A stretch of 64,000 bases of DNA from Pontixanthobacter gangjinensis. GTDB lineage: Bacteria > Pseudomonadota > Alphaproteobacteria > Sphingomonadales > Sphingomonadaceae. Numbering within the stretch: position 1 is the first letter of the stretch; each line of letters begins with the position of its first letter. Below are positions 24,311 to 34,426 of this stretch, in pieces. The DNA lies in contig NZ_WTYS01000001.1 of the NCBI RefSeq assembly GCF_009827545.1, forward strand, positions 2,319,772 through 2,383,771, given 5' to 3'. The position numbers and the translations under genes were made by a program. The notes below the pieces were generated by a model, which saw only the letters and a program-made list of their open reading frames with translations, was not told the DNA's origin and searched no databases.

Positions 24311-24895
24311 TTACGAGGCCGGTTTTTCAACCGCATCGGCTGATTTGTGAAAAGTATAACTCAACGTGATCTGTTCAACGCCTTTGGCGTTCTCGTCCTG
24401 CTCAATCGCGGGGTCGATATAATACAGCACCGGCATGCGCACTTCTTCGCCCGGTTGCAGGGTTTGCTCGGTGAAGCAGAAGCATTGGATTTTGTTGAAA
24501 TAAATACCCGTTTGCTCAGGCTCCACATTGAACGTCGCAGTGCCGGTTATCGGCACATCGCCGTCATTGCGGGCTATATAGAAAGCCATGTCACGCTGGC
24601 CGATACGCACTGTGTCAGTCACTTGTTCTGGTCGGAAGGTCCAAGGCACATCACGTGCCGTAGAGGCGTCGAAGCGGATCGAGATTTGTTTCGCGCCGCT
24701 GCTGTTGGCAATCCGTTCTGCAATCTCTGCATCGCTTTCGGTCGCCTGCTGCGTCGTCCCGCCAAATCCGGTGACCCGGCAAAACAAATCATATAGCGGT
24801 ACGGCAGCATAGCCCATACCAAGCATCGCCAACGCGCCTAGAAATGCCAGAGCTGCGGTTTTGGTGTTCTTCTGATCTATAGTGAGGGCAGACAT
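24311..24895 (-). CDS. ctaG: Cytochrome c oxidase assembly protein CtaG (Cox11)
   Basis: A 194-residue Cox11-type copper chaperone delivering copper to the CuB site of subunit I. It has one N-terminal membrane helix (about residues 13-35) followed by PLYDLFCRVTGFGGT with a conserved Cys, and the copper motif KIQCFCFTEQTL (C-x-C) in a periplasmic beta domain. It begins two bases after the coxF-like stop. Confidence 0.95.
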   Translation of the reverse strand: MSALTIDQKNTKTAALAFLGALAMLGMGYAAVPLYDLFCRVTGFGGTTQQATESDAEIAERIANSSGAKQISIRFDASTARDVPWTFRPEQVTDTVRIGQRDMAFYIARNDGDVPITGTATFNVEPEQTGIYFNKIQCFCFTEQTLQPGEEVRMPVLYYIDPAIEQDENAKGVEQITLSYTFHKSADAVEKPAS

Positions 24896-24897
24896 TG

Positions 24898-25023
24898 TCA
24901 GTCTCCCATTCGAACAATCGTGATGGCATAAAACAGTACGACAAAGAACAGCAGCACTCCCCCGACCACTAGGTTCCGGCTCTTTTGCCGGCGGCGATAT
25001 TCGGTTTCTTCGTCGGGGGTCAT
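24898..25023 (-). CDS. Small CoxF-like membrane protein
   Basis: A 41-residue reading frame between ctaB and ctaG, read from the ATG at 25023: basic N-terminus [13 protein letters not shown], one membrane helix [17 protein letters not shown], then RMGD. The ATG overlaps the ctaB stop (ATGA). Position, size and the R-x-R-N plus FYxITIV pattern match the small CoxF/hypothetical proteins found at this place in alphaproteobacterial cox operons. Function is presumed to be oxidase assembly. It is easily missed by automated calling. Confidence 0.8.
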   Translation of the reverse strand: MTPDEETEYRRRQKSRNLVVGGVLLFFVVLFYAITIVRMGD

Positions 25024-25961
25024 GATATCCATCCTTGATAAAACGCTACCCGGTCCGCAACCAAAGCGGCGAACAAGGCGAATAGGTAGATTATGCTGAA
25101 AGCGAACAATCGCTTCTCAGGCTTCATTGCATCGCCATTTTCCGAACGCCGGAAAGACACGGGCAGCGCGAGAGCCAGAAACGCCAGAGAAAGAACCAGC
25201 GCAATAATTCCAAACAGAGCCGTCGTGCCGCCAATGAACCAGGGTGTGGCGGCCAGCGGGACAAGTAAGATGCTGTACACTAATATCTGCTTCCGAGTGG
25301 AAGCTTGCCCCTTAACAACCGGCATCATCGGAATGCCAACCTTGGCATAATCGCTCTGCATAAACAGCGCGAGCGCCCAAAAATGCGGCGGGGTCCACAT
25401 GAAGATGATCGCGAATAGCAAAACCGGCATCAGGGTGATGTCGCCCGTAACCGCAATCCATCCGATCATCGGTGGGAATGCGCCAGCCCCGCCCCCGATA
25501 ACAATGTTCTGCGGCGTGCGCGGCTTGAGCCAAATTGTGTAAATCACCGCGTAGTAGAAAATTGAAATCGCAAGAATACTCGCCGCCAGCCACCCGGCCG
25601 CAAGGCCCAAGACGCCAACCGAGGTTGCAGACAAAAGAAGTCCGAAGTCCCGCGCATCGGTGCGTTGCATCCGGCCAGCAGGAAGCGGGCGTGCGGCGGT
25701 GCGTTTCATTCCAGCATCAATGTCAGCTTCCCACCATTGGTTCAATGCTGCTGCACCGCCAGCACCGATAGCGATGCAAAATATCGCGGTAAATCCGAGC
25801 ACCGGATGGATATTGCCGGGGGCCGCAAGCATTCCGCACAGACCTGTGAAAATAACCAGCGTCATGACTCGCGGCTTAGTCAATGCGAAAAAATCACGCC
25901 ATTCTGCAGGCAATGCCTGAACAGCTGCTGCTGCGTCCGAAGTTGGTGCCGGTGTTGTCAT
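25020..25961 (-). CDS. ctaB: Protoheme IX farnesyltransferase (heme o synthase)
   Basis: A 313-residue UbiA-family enzyme that farnesylates heme b to heme o on the way to heme a. The prenyl-diphosphate site [21 protein letters not shown] is the N-x-x-x-D-x-x-x-D form; nine hydrophobic segments are visible, with a second polar loop [21 protein letters not shown]. It lies 120 bp after ctaD. Confidence 0.96.
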   Translation of the reverse strand: MTTPAPTSDAAAAVQALPAEWRDFFALTKPRVMTLVIFTGLCGMLAAPGNIHPVLGFTAIFCIAIGAGGAAALNQWWEADIDAGMKRTAARPLPAGRMQRTDARDFGLLLSATSVGVLGLAAGWLAASILAISIFYYAVIYTIWLKPRTPQNIVIGGGAGAFPPMIGWIAVTGDITLMPVLLFAIIFMWTPPHFWALALFMQSDYAKVGIPMMPVVKGQASTRKQILVYSILLVPLAATPWFIGGTTALFGIIALVLSLAFLALALPVSFRRSENGDAMKPEKRLFAFSIIYLFALFAALVADRVAFYQGWIS

Positions 25962-25995
25962 GTCATTGAGCCCGTCGGGCTTGCTCCTATAAAGG

Positions 25996-26021
25996 GGGGC
26001 GCACCGTTCCCGATGCGCCCC
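25996..26021 (-). terminator. GC-rich hairpin between ctaD and ctaB
   Basis: A perfect 8-bp stem, ggggcgca/tgcgcccc, with a 10-base loop, followed on the minus strand by CCTTTATAGG. The T-run is weak, so this is more likely a partial terminator or an mRNA end that adjusts subunit I levels relative to the assembly genes. Confidence 0.5.
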
Positions 26022-26081
26022 TCCCCATGTTCTATATTGCTGCTTCGTTTTCGAAGCCCCCGTTTCGCCTAAACTTTTTGC

Positions 26082-27785
26082 TTAAGCGCTTGCGGGGCGG
26101 TGATCGTGATAATCATGATGATCTTCGATAACCGGCAGTGTTTCAAATTGGTGGAATGGCGGAGGTGAGGACAATGTCCATTCCAACGTCGTTGCACCCT
26201 CGCCCCAAGGATTGTCTGCGGCTTTCTTGCCAGCGACGAAGGCGTAGGCAAGGTTGATGAAGAATATCACCATCGACACAGCCATAATGGCATAGCCAAC
26301 TGAAGATACTTGGTTCCAATATTCATAGGCTGCCGGATAGTCAGGAATACGGCGAGCCATGCCCTGAATGCCCAAGAAGTGTTGCGGGAAGAAAATTACG
26401 TTCACCCCGATGAAGAACACCCAGAAATGCAAATGCGACAGGAACTCGCTGTGCATCTTGCCGCTCATCTTCGGGAACCAGTAATAGAACCCAGCAAACA
26501 GTGAGAACACTGCACCCATCGAGAGGACGTAGTGGAAGTGGGCGACAACATAGTATGTGTCATGAAGATTATCGTCGACCCCGCCATTGGCGAGGACAAC
26601 ACCAGTAACACCGCCAACAGTGAACAAGAAGATGAAGCCCATTGACCAAACCATCGGAGATTTAAATTCAACAGAACCGCCCCACATAGTGGCGATCCAG
26701 CTGAAGATTTTCACTCCTGTTGGAACGGCAATCACCATTGTCGCTGCGGTGAAATACATCTTGGTGTTTACGTCGAGACCCACAGTATACATGTGGTGCG
26801 CCCAAACGATGAAGCCGACAACGCCAATTGCGACCATCGCGTATGCCATGCCGAGATAGCCAAACACTGGTTTGCGGCTGAAGGTAGCGACGATTTGGCT
26901 GATCATGCCGAACCCGGGCAAGATCATAATGTACACTTCAGGATGACCAAAGAACCAGAACAAGTGCTGGTAGAGAACGGGATCACCGCCACCAGCAGGG
27001 TTAAAGAACGTCGTGTCGAAGTTACGGTCGGTCAGCAACATGGTAATCGCAGCGGCCAGCACTGGAAGCGCAAGCAACAACAGGAACGCTGTGACTAGCA
27101 CCGACCACACGAACAGCGGCATTTTGTGCAAGGTCATACCCGGCGCGCGCATGTTGAAAATGGTGGTGATGAAGTTGGTAGCGCCAAGGATCGAGCCCGC
27201 GCCCGCAAGGTGGAGGGAGAAGATCGCGAAATCGACCGCTGGCCCTGTCGAGCCATATGTCGATAGCGGCGCATAAACCGTCCAGCCGGTACCAGCGCCC
27301 ATGCCCTGCGCACTACCAGGAACAAACATCGAGAACATTAGCGAACAGAAACCGGCAACAGTGAGCCAGAACGAAATATTGTTCATCCGCGGGAACGCCA
27401 TGTCGGGCGCTCCGATCATGAGCGGTACGAACCAGTTACCGAAACCACCAATCATCGCAGGCATGACCATAAAGAAGACCATGATCAAACCATGCGCCGT
27501 TATCAGCACGTTCCACATATGGAGGTTAGCGTCCATCGCCGCCTCGCCGCCCATCATGGTTACAACGCCGCCTAGAATTTGAATGCCCGGCTCAGCAAGC
27601 TCAGCACGCATCAGGCCCGAGATGGCGCCGCCGATGATACCCGCGAAAATCGCGAAGATCAGATATAGTGTGCCGATATCCTTGTGGTTAGTTGACATAA
27701 ACCAGCGTGCGAAAAATCCCGGCTTATGATCTGCATCATGTCCGTGATCATCATGGATCGGTAGGGTTTCGGCGGTTGTGGCCAT
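26082..27785 (-). CDS. ctaD: Cytochrome c oxidase subunit I (aa3 type)
   Basis: A 567-residue, twelve-helix heme-copper oxidase subunit. Visible ligands are the heme a His in [16 protein letters not shown], the CuB His and cross-linked Tyr in [17 protein letters not shown] (A1-type), [12 protein letters not shown] with two further CuB His, and [12 protein letters not shown] for heme ligation. This is the proton-pumping aa3 terminal oxidase. Spacing to ctaC is 61 bp. Confidence 0.97.
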   Translation of the reverse strand: MATTAETLPIHDDHGHDADHKPGFFARWFMSTNHKDIGTLYLIFAIFAGIIGGAISGLMRAELAEPGIQILGGVVTMMGGEAAMDANLHMWNVLITAHGLIMVFFMVMPAMIGGFGNWFVPLMIGAPDMAFPRMNNISFWLTVAGFCSLMFSMFVPGSAQGMGAGTGWTVYAPLSTYGSTGPAVDFAIFSLHLAGAGSILGATNFITTIFNMRAPGMTLHKMPLFVWSVLVTAFLLLLALPVLAAAITMLLTDRNFDTTFFNPAGGGDPVLYQHLFWFFGHPEVYIMILPGFGMISQIVATFSRKPVFGYLGMAYAMVAIGVVGFIVWAHHMYTVGLDVNTKMYFTAATMVIAVPTGVKIFSWIATMWGGSVEFKSPMVWSMGFIFLFTVGGVTGVVLANGGVDDNLHDTYYVVAHFHYVLSMGAVFSLFAGFYYWFPKMSGKMHSEFLSHLHFWVFFIGVNVIFFPQHFLGIQGMARRIPDYPAAYEYWNQVSSVGYAIMAVSMVIFFINLAYAFVAGKKAADNPWGEGATTLEWTLSSPPPFHQFETLPVIEDHHDYHDHRPASA

Positions 27786-27846
27786 GGTTTTTTCTCTGAA
27801 CCTTAGTTTGATTTCGTCGTATCTTCGGTCGGTCTAACTTACGTCT

Positions 27847-28869
27847 TTATTCAGTAGCTGCTTCATCGGTTGCAATTTCAGCCGGAGCAGCTGGAGCAGC
27901 AGCGGGCTCTTCAGCCTCACCCACCGTGCCGCCTTGCTCAATCACCCAAGCTTCCCATTCAGCGCGCGGGAGTGCCTCAACAGCGATGGGCATGTAACCA
28001 TGACGGGCACCGCAAAGCTCTGAACACTGGCCATAATAAATGCCAGGCTCGTTAATTGTCAGCAGACGCTCGTTTAGGCGCCCAGGGACCGCGTCAATTT
28101 TGAACCAAAGCGATGGAACGGCAAATGCGTGAATCACGTCTGCTGCAGTTGTTTGGATACGCAAAGGCGTATTCGCAGGGACAACCATTCGGTTATCGAC
28201 CGCCAATTGTCCGGGCTCTCCGCGTGCGACAGCTTCATCTTCGGGCAGCATGTTCGAAATGATCTCGAAATTGCCATTATCAGGATAGCTATAACCCCAA
28301 TACCATTGATAGCCAGTTGCCTTAATTGTCACCGCATCTGCAGGCGGCGTTTCATATTGGCGCGCCAGCAGCGTGATAGATGGAATTGCGATACCGACCA
28401 GCACGAGAACTGGGACCAGAGTCCACACAACTTCAATGAAGGTATTGTGCGTTGTCTTCGAAGCAACCGGGTTCTTCGAGCGGCGGAACCGCAAGACCAC
28501 CCACAGCAACAGGCCGAGAACGAACAGACTGATCACAGTGATAATCGGCATCAGCAAATAGGTGTGCATGTTATACGCGAACTGACCATCGTCAGTGTAT
28601 TGCGGTTGAAAATCGATATTTCCAGCTTCGGGCTGCCCTTTGATCCATTCAGGGCCAAGTGGCTTATATGTCGAAGCTGCGGGAACCGCATCCGCGGATG
28701 CACCGGTCGCTTCAATCGCTTGAGGCGCGCTGGTGGTCTGTGGCACGGCTTCGGCAGCAACCGAATCCTGCGCTACAGCCAATTGCGGCGTCAAAGCCAA
28801 CAATGCTGCGGCCCACAATGTCATTAAAACCCGAAGAACCCCGCGGGGCAAGTCACCGAAAATCATCAC
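27847..28869 (-). CDS. ctaC: Cytochrome c oxidase subunit II
   Basis: A 340-residue subunit II with a cleavable signal (to LALTPQLAVAQ), two membrane helices (about residues 107-130 and 150-170) and the periplasmic cupredoxin domain. The CuA motif is YYGQCSELCGARHGYMPI. The N-terminal segment between signal and first helix is long and Ala-rich and the C-terminal tail ends in AAPAAPAEIATDEAATE, both common in sphingomonads. It is the first gene of the cox block; the 180 bp before it are shared with pyrE. Confidence 0.96.
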   Translation of the reverse strand: MMIFGDLPRGVLRVLMTLWAAALLALTPQLAVAQDSVAAEAVPQTTSAPQAIEATGASADAVPAASTYKPLGPEWIKGQPEAGNIDFQPQYTDDGQFAYNMHTYLLMPIITVISLFVLGLLLWVVLRFRRSKNPVASKTTHNTFIEVVWTLVPVLVLVGIAIPSITLLARQYETPPADAVTIKATGYQWYWGYSYPDNGNFEIISNMLPEDEAVARGEPGQLAVDNRMVVPANTPLRIQTTAADVIHAFAVPSLWFKIDAVPGRLNERLLTINEPGIYYGQCSELCGARHGYMPIAVEALPRAEWEAWVIEQGGTVGEAEEPAAAPAAPAEIATDEAATE

Positions 28870-29052
28870 GTTGACGCTCTCTGTTTTTTCAAATCGTGGC
28901 GCGCAGCGTGCGAACCAAACCTATCCCAATCAGGGACTATTGTGTCGGGCCTATACGCATGCTTGCCCCCTGCCTCAAGCACTTCTAGGAGAAATTTCCG
29001 CAACCAATGTTGCTTGCACAGCAACGCCCCTAGGGAAATCAGACGAAAAATT

Positions 29053-29631
29053 ATGACCGAAGACGAAGTTCTCGCCGAATTCCGCGCCAGCGAAGCCTTG
29101 CTTGAAGGACATTTCAAGCTGTCCTCGGGCCGCCACAGCGCGCATTATTTGCAATGCGCGCGCGTTTTGATGGACCCGATGCGCGCCAGCCGACTCGCAG
29201 CCGCACTGGCGGCAAAGCTTCCGCGCGAGCTGCGCAGCGCAATCGATACGGTCGTTTCGCCAGCGATGGGCGGCGTTATCATCGGCCATGAGATGGGCCG
29301 CGCCTTAGGCAAGGAAGCGATGTTTCTTGAACGTCCAGATGGAACTTTCGGCTTCCGCCGCGGCTTTGGCCTGAAAGTTGGGGAGAAAGTGATAGTAGTG
29401 GAGGATGTTGTTACGACTGGCCTTTCCTCCAAAGAGGCCATGAAAGCTATAGCGGATGCTGGCGGCGAGGTGCTCGCGCTTGTGTCTATCGTCGACCGTT
29501 CGAGCGGCGGTGTAAGTTTTGACGTTCCCTATCACTCGCTGGTCGACATAAACTTTCCGACGTATGATCAAGATGACATGCCAGCGGCACTCGCTGCCGT
29601 GCCCGTCACCAAGCCCGGAAGCAGAAAGTAA
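29053..29631 (+). CDS. pyrE: Orotate phosphoribosyltransferase
   Basis: A 192-residue type I phosphoribosyltransferase making OMP from orotate and PRPP. The PRPP loop is VIVVEDVVTTGLSSKEAM. SSGRHSAHYLQCARVL, PAMGGVIIGHEMGRAL and FLERPDGTFGFRRGF correspond to the catalytic loop region of the alphaproteobacterial/Thermus-type enzymes. The ATG at 29053 is preceded by an A-rich stretch. It leads the pyrE-pdxJ-acpS-lepB block. Confidence 0.95.
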   Translation: MTEDEVLAEFRASEALLEGHFKLSSGRHSAHYLQCARVLMDPMRASRLAAALAAKLPRELRSAIDTVVSPAMGGVIIGHEMGRALGKEAMFLERPDGTFGFRRGFGLKVGEKVIVVEDVVTTGLSSKEAMKAIADAGGEVLALVSIVDRSSGGVSFDVPYHSLVDINFPTYDQDDMPAALAAVPVTKPGSRK

Positions 29632-29632
29632 A

Positions 29633-30391
29633 TTGAGCACCCCATCCTCTACCCCCGCGTCGATCCGTAGCTCCCTTCGTTTGGGAGTTAATATCGACCA
29701 TGTCGCGACGATCAGAAACGCGCGCGGCGGCGATCATCCCGATCCGGTTCGTGCCGCGCAAATCGTTGCGTCAGTGGGCGGCGATGGGATTACCGCGCAT
29801 TTGCGTGAGGACCGCCGCCATATCCGTGATGACGATTTGCGGCGCATTCAGGATGCGACAGATTTACCACTTAATCTGGAAATGGCCGCGACCGACGAAA
29901 TGCTCACCATTGCGCTACGCCACCAACCGCACGCAGCCTGTATCGTCCCTGAAAACCGCGAGGAACGAACCACCGAAGGAGGTCTCGATGCAGCAGGTCA
30001 ACATAACCGGCTAGCCCCAATCGTTTCGCAACTCAAAGATGCCAATATCCGGGTCAGTTTGTTTGTCGAGGCTGATGCGCGGCAATTGGAAGCAGCAATG
30101 CGGCTAGGGGCCGATATTGTCGAATTTCACACTGGCGAATACGCCCATGCGGTAGGCGAGGCGCGGGCTGTCGAACTGAAACGCATTGCAGATATGTCAG
30201 CCTTGGCCGTTAAAAACGGGATTGAGCCGCATGCTGGTCACGGGCTGACATATGAAAACGTCCAACCTGTCGCCGCAATCCCGCAATTGGCAGAGCTCAA
30301 CATCGGCCATTATTTGATTGGCGAAGCTGTCTTCATCGGGCTGGAGAACGCCGTACGTAAAATGCGCGATTTGATGGATGACGTGCGATGA
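29633..30391 (+). CDS. pdxJ: Pyridoxine 5'-phosphate synthase
   Basis: A 252-residue TIM-barrel enzyme joining deoxyxylulose phosphate and amino-hydroxyacetone phosphate to form PNP. Motifs are [60 protein letters not shown] and [10 protein letters not shown]. The likely start is a TTG one base after the pyrE stop (29633). The only upstream ATGs lie inside pyrE and would add non-homologous residues. Confidence 0.93.
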   Translation: MSTPSSTPASIRSSLRLGVNIDHVATIRNARGGDHPDPVRAAQIVASVGGDGITAHLREDRRHIRDDDLRRIQDATDLPLNLEMAATDEMLTIALRHQPHAACIVPENREERTTEGGLDAAGQHNRLAPIVSQLKDANIRVSLFVEADARQLEAAMRLGADIVEFHTGEYAHAVGEARAVELKRIADMSALAVKNGIEPHAGHGLTYENVQPVAAIPQLAELNIGHYLIGEAVFIGLENAVRKMRDLMDDVR

Positions 30392-30401
30392 GGTGCGAGC
30401 A

Positions 30402-30815
30402 ATGATCATCGGGCTAGGCAGTGATTTGTGCAGCATTGAGCGCATACAGAAGGTATTAGAAAGGCACGGAGAGCGGTTTGAAAAGCGTAGCTTTACCGAA
30501 ATCGAGCGCGCCAAGGCTGCCAAACGGCCCTACACTCGCGCCGGTACTTATGCGAAGCGGTTCGCAGCAAAGGAAGCATTTTCTAAAGCCGTCGGTACCG
30601 GGTTCTTTCGCGGCGTATATATGAAGGACATTGGCGTGGTGAACGGCAAATCTGGAGCGCCCACCCTTGCCCTGACCAATGGCGCAGCGAAGCGGCTTGC
30701 GGAATTGACGCCAGATGGCCATGACGCGGTTGTTCATCTCACTCTAACAGACGATCATCCTTGGGCTCAGGCATTCGTAATAATCGAAGCCGTTCCCGAG
30801 GCTGCCTCAAACTAA
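30402..30815 (+). CDS. acpS: Holo-[acyl-carrier-protein] synthase
   Basis: A 137-residue phosphopantetheinyl transferase activating acyl carrier protein. The two signature motifs are [14 protein letters not shown] (Asp metal ligand near residue 8) and [15 protein letters not shown] (Glu). The ATG at 30402 gives the standard N-terminus. It lies between pdxJ and lepB, as in most alphaproteobacteria. Confidence 0.95.
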   Translation: MIIGLGSDLCSIERIQKVLERHGERFEKRSFTEIERAKAAKRPYTRAGTYAKRFAAKEAFSKAVGTGFFRGVYMKDIGVVNGKSGAPTLALTNGAAKRLAELTPDGHDAVVHLTLTDDHPWAQAFVIIEAVPEAASN

Positions 30816-30857
30816 ATCTTCGCATCTCCTCAACCTATCCATTCCGGCTTTTTATCA

Positions 30858-31730
30858 GTGACCACTATAACAGACGCAACCCCTGACGAGACTTCCGATA
30901 AGGTCGATTGGTTTGCCGAATTGCGCGGCCTTGCCTTGATGTTGCTCGCGGTGATCGCATTTCACAGCCTGATAGCAAAGCCGTTCTACATCCCCAGCAC
31001 ATCCATGCTGCCCAATATGATGGTTGGTGACCGTCTGGTGGTTAGCAAATACCCATATGGCTGGTCTTGGGTGTCCGCATCGTTTCACATTTTGCCGCGG
31101 AGTGAAACACGAGTTCTGGAAGGCACGCCCGAATATGGCGACATCGTAATAGCCGTCCCGCCTACCCGTGACGAGGATTACATCAAGCGCGTTGTTGGCC
31201 TACCTGGCGACCGGATTGCAGTGGTCAACGGACAGATCATCCTGAACGGCAAGCCAATCCCGCAAGCTGTTGAACCCGCCATCCGGTTGCCAGTAGATCC
31301 AGAGCAACTGTGCGATGGTTTGGCCTGCCTCTATTATTTTGACCCCTACAAAAAGACGCTTGATGACGGGCGCGAAGTCTATGAAGTGCCGACTTACCGT
31401 GAAACATTGCCGAATGGTGCGAGCTATTTGATTATCGATCACAAGAAGCAGCGGCTCGACAATTTCGATGAAGTCACCATTCCGGCGGGCCACATCTTCA
31501 TGATGGGCGATAATCGTGATCATTCCGCAGACAGCCGCGCCGCTGCTGAGGAAATGGGACTTGGCGGTCCGGTTCCGCTCGAAAATGTCGGCGGTCGTGC
31601 AGAATTTATCACCTTCTCGCTCGATGGCTCGACCAGTTGGAACCCCGCCAGTTGGTTCTCCTCCTTGCGTAGCGGCCGTGCATGGACCAGTCTGCGGCCT
31701 TCCATAGATGAAAAAGACGAAGGCGAATGA
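30858..31730 (+). CDS. lepB: Signal peptidase I
   Basis: A 290-residue serine protease that removes signal peptides from exported proteins. It has one membrane helix (about residues 22-40), catalytic Ser49 in IPSTSMLPNMMVGD, catalytic Lys110 in DYIKRVVGLPGDRI and the GHIFMMGDNRDHSADSR box. The start is a GTG at 30858. It is linked to the next gene by an ATGA overlap. The usual follower rnc-era is not here. Confidence 0.95.
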   Translation: MTTITDATPDETSDKVDWFAELRGLALMLLAVIAFHSLIAKPFYIPSTSMLPNMMVGDRLVVSKYPYGWSWVSASFHILPRSETRVLEGTPEYGDIVIAVPPTRDEDYIKRVVGLPGDRIAVVNGQIILNGKPIPQAVEPAIRLPVDPEQLCDGLACLYYFDPYKKTLDDGREVYEVPTYRETLPNGASYLIIDHKKQRLDNFDEVTIPAGHIFMMGDNRDHSADSRAAAEEMGLGGPVPLENVGGRAEFITFSLDGSTSWNPASWFSSLRSGRAWTSLRPSIDEKDEGE

Positions 31731-32824
31731 GCAAGCTGCCCAAGGACAATTTAGAGAACGAAGATCTGGGGACTAGCCCCTCCAGAATAGTCAATCCGGA
31801 ATTGCGGTTCGAAGCGCAGCGTGCATTTGTGTGGGCAATGGTGATTGGCGGCGTGTTGCTGGCCGTATATATCTCACAAAGTTTGCTGGTGATTTTCGGG
31901 GCAATGGTCTTAGCCGCAATGATTGATGGCGGGGCGCGTCTACTTGGGCGCATTCTGCCCATCGAGAGAGTGTGGCGGGTTGTTCTGGTCCTGCTGCTGA
32001 CTGTAGGGTTCCTGTATTGGCTGGTAAATTATGCCGGATCGCAAATTTCCCGCGAGGCCGCGCAATTGCCAACTATCATTCAACAACAGCTGACCGTCCT
32101 AATCGCTTATCTTGACGGTCAGGGTTTCTCGATCGACCGGGCCAACATCCAAGGCATCGCGAGTAATCTGGTCAGCGGTGTGGGCACTGTAACCAAGGCA
32201 ATTGGCGGAATCCTGGGCGGCTTTACTACTTTGCTACTCATCACAATAATCGGCGTTTATCTTGCGATGGAACCGCAATTATACGAACGCGGTGTAGCAT
32301 GGATGTTGCCGCGTCACCGCCGCAGCGAGTTTTTCGCCACCGTATCTAAAATGGCCTACACCATGCGCCGTTTGATGGCGGGCCGTCTAATCGGAATGGT
32401 ATTTGAAGGCGTTTTTACCTGGATCCTGCTCGCTTGGTACGGGGTCCCAATGGCCGTGCTCCTCGGAATCCTGACCGGATTGTTGGCGTTCGTTCCAAAC
32501 CTCGGCGCGCTACTAGCCGGAACATTGATGGTGCTGGTGGGCTTCTCCGGCGGGACCGAGATGGGCCTCTACACAATATTCGTCTATTTCATGGTCCAGA
32601 CATTTGACGGTTACGTCGTTATCCCCATGATTGCGCGCAAAACGGTCGACTTGGCCCCCGCCCTGGTGCTGGCCGCTCAGCTGGTTATGGGCATTTTGTT
32701 CGGCGTTTTGGGCCTCTTTCTAGCGGATCCGGCTCTCGCGATGTTGAAAGTCACGTTGGAACGCCGCGCCGAACGCAATGAAGCATCAGATTCAAAAAAC
32801 GGAGCCATTACCGATGGTGCGTAA
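31727..32824 (+). CDS. AI-2E family transporter (PerM-like)
   Basis: A 365-residue membrane protein of the AI-2E/UPF0118 family. It has about eight hydrophobic segments, a central soluble helical region (residues 105-160) and the signature GLLAFVPNLGALLAG, then VQTFDGYVVIPMIARKTVDLAPALVL. Members export various solutes or act as Na/H antiporters; a specific substrate is not implied. It overlaps lepB by four bases and the next gene by 11 bases. Confidence 0.88.
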   Translation: MSKLPKDNLENEDLGTSPSRIVNPELRFEAQRAFVWAMVIGGVLLAVYISQSLLVIFGAMVLAAMIDGGARLLGRILPIERVWRVVLVLLLTVGFLYWLVNYAGSQISREAAQLPTIIQQQLTVLIAYLDGQGFSIDRANIQGIASNLVSGVGTVTKAIGGILGGFTTLLLITIIGVYLAMEPQLYERGVAWMLPRHRRSEFFATVSKMAYTMRRLMAGRLIGMVFEGVFTWILLAWYGVPMAVLLGILTGLLAFVPNLGALLAGTLMVLVGFSGGTEMGLYTIFVYFMVQTFDGYVVIPMIARKTVDLAPALVLAAQLVMGILFGVLGLFLADPALAMLKVTLERRAERNEASDSKNGAITDGA

Positions 32825-33959
32825 ATTTCTCTATTTTATCGCTACCATAATTGTTCTGGTTATCGCAGCAGGCTTCGTCCTGACCATTTGGTCGAAGGAG
32901 CTGACCCGTTTAGCGTTGGTGCCCAGTGCGGAATTTGTCGAGCAAACTCCTCTCGAAGAAAATGCGTACCAAGACCCCGAGATGTGGTTTTCACGTCCGG
33001 GCATCGGCACGTCCGACCCCGCGCGCTGGCAACCGGCTATGCGCGGCGAAGGCAGGAGCGTGCCGGCTGCAGCCGGGCCAAATTCCAATTTCGCGGTGTT
33101 CTTTGTCCATCCCACAAGCTTCCTGGACAGAACGACATGGAATGCTCAACTGGATGATGCAGAATCGCAGAACATCGCGAAAATATACGTTCGCGGCATG
33201 GCCAGCCCGTTCAACCAAGCGACCGAGGTCTGGGCGCCGCGCTATCGTCAAGCGACATTCGGTGCATTCTTGACCGACAGTGGCGAGGCAACGCGAGCGC
33301 TCGATGCAGCCTATGCCGACGTAAAGCAGGCCTATGAATTCTTCATCGCAACCGTCGACGAAGACACACCGATAGTGCTGGTCGGCCACAGCCAAGGGGC
33401 GCTCCATTTGCTTCGTTTGCTGCGCGAAGAGGTCAGCGGCTCGCCCATTTCAAGCCGGGTTGCCGCCATTTATGCCATCGGTTGGCCGATCTCTGTCGTT
33501 AATGATTTGCCGTCGCTTGGCTTCCCTGCGTGCGCCACCGCCGATCAAGCCGGCTGTATCCTAAGTTGGTCCAGCTTTGCCGAACCAGCTGACCCTAGTG
33601 ATGTGATGGATAGCTACAGCAATTCGATGGGATTCGATGGCAAGTTGCGCGGCGACAGCAAGATTTTGTGCATCAATCCGCTGACTGGAACGATCGACGG
33701 TGCAGCAGCAGCAAACCTTAATTTGGGAACATTGGTGCCGGAAGATAATTTCTCCTCGGGCGAACTGGTGCCCAGCTATGTCAGCGCCCGGTGCGACGAG
33801 CGCGGCTTGCTGTTGATAGGTCCGCCGCCGGAAATGGGCAGCGCTGTTTTGCCAGGAAATAATTATCACGTGTACGACATTCCGCTGTTCTGGAAAAACA
33901 CTCAGGAAGACGTCGTCCGGCGCGTGACATCTCTTGATAGCGGGAGTGAAGCACCCTGA
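32814..33959 (+). CDS. DUF3089 alpha/beta hydrolase-like protein
   Basis: A 381-residue protein with an N-terminal membrane anchor (residues 4-25). The periplasmic domain has NFAVFFVHPTSFLDR, VLVGHSQGALHLLRLL (nucleophile G-H-S-Q-G) and a late NNYHVYDIPLFWKN with the catalytic His region, all typical of DUF3089. Four Cys near residues 240-310 may form disulfides. The start at 32814 avoids most of the overlap with the permease. Role unknown; a lipase or esterase activity would fit the fold. Confidence 0.85.
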   Translation: MVRKFLYFIATIIVLVIAAGFVLTIWSKELTRLALVPSAEFVEQTPLEENAYQDPEMWFSRPGIGTSDPARWQPAMRGEGRSVPAAAGPNSNFAVFFVHPTSFLDRTTWNAQLDDAESQNIAKIYVRGMASPFNQATEVWAPRYRQATFGAFLTDSGEATRALDAAYADVKQAYEFFIATVDEDTPIVLVGHSQGALHLLRLLREEVSGSPISSRVAAIYAIGWPISVVNDLPSLGFPACATADQAGCILSWSSFAEPADPSDVMDSYSNSMGFDGKLRGDSKILCINPLTGTIDGAAAANLNLGTLVPEDNFSSGELVPSYVSARCDERGLLLIGPPPEMGSAVLPGNNYHVYDIPLFWKNTQEDVVRRVTSLDSGSEAP

Positions 33960-34426
33960 TTACGGAAGCGGCGGCAGCGCTGCGGGAAGCGTTGCCCGAA
34001 GGCGGCGCATTGCTCGCGCTCGACCTCGGCACCAAGACAATCGGCACCGCCACTTGCGATGCGGGGTGGCAATTCGCGACCGCAGGCAAGACATTAGAAC
34101 GCGGAAAATTCGGCCGCGACCGCGAGCGTTTGGCACAATTGATTTCGGAACGCTCGGTTCGCGCAATCGTGATCGGTCTGCCGCGCAATATGGATGGCAG
34201 CGAAGGCCCGAGGGCGCAGGCCAGCCGCGCCTATGCGCGCAATTTGCACGAAGCATTCGAACTGCCAGTGCTGCTGTGGGACGAGCGCTGGTCAACCACT
34301 AGCGCCGAACGCGATATGATCGGCCAGGATATGAGCCGCAGGAAGCGTGCCGAACGTATCGATAGCCATGCCGCCGCTGTGTTTTTGCAAGGGGCAATCG
34401 ATGCGCTGGCCGGCGGTATTCTTTAG
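33956..34426 (+). CDS. ruvX: RuvX/YqgF pre-16S rRNA nuclease, likely CTG start
   Basis: A RNase-H-fold protein of about 156 residues acting in 16S rRNA 5' maturation. Motifs are LLALDLGTKTIGTATCD (first catalytic Asp), AIVIGLPRNMDGSEG, LLWDERWSTTSAERD and DSHAAAVFLQGAID (last Asp). The first canonical start in frame is a TTG at 33992. However, the residues encoded before it (ITEAAAALREALPEGG) are RuvX-like, and GGGAG lies nine bases before a CTG at 33956 that overlaps the DUF3089 stop as CTGA. I therefore place the start at that CTG. It overlaps the following convergent gene by four bases. Confidence 0.88.
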   Translation: MITEAAAALREALPEGGALLALDLGTKTIGTATCDAGWQFATAGKTLERGKFGRDRERLAQLISERSVRAIVIGLPRNMDGSEGPRAQASRAYARNLHEAFELPVLLWDERWSTTSAERDMIGQDMSRRKRAERIDSHAAAVFLQGAIDALAGGIL

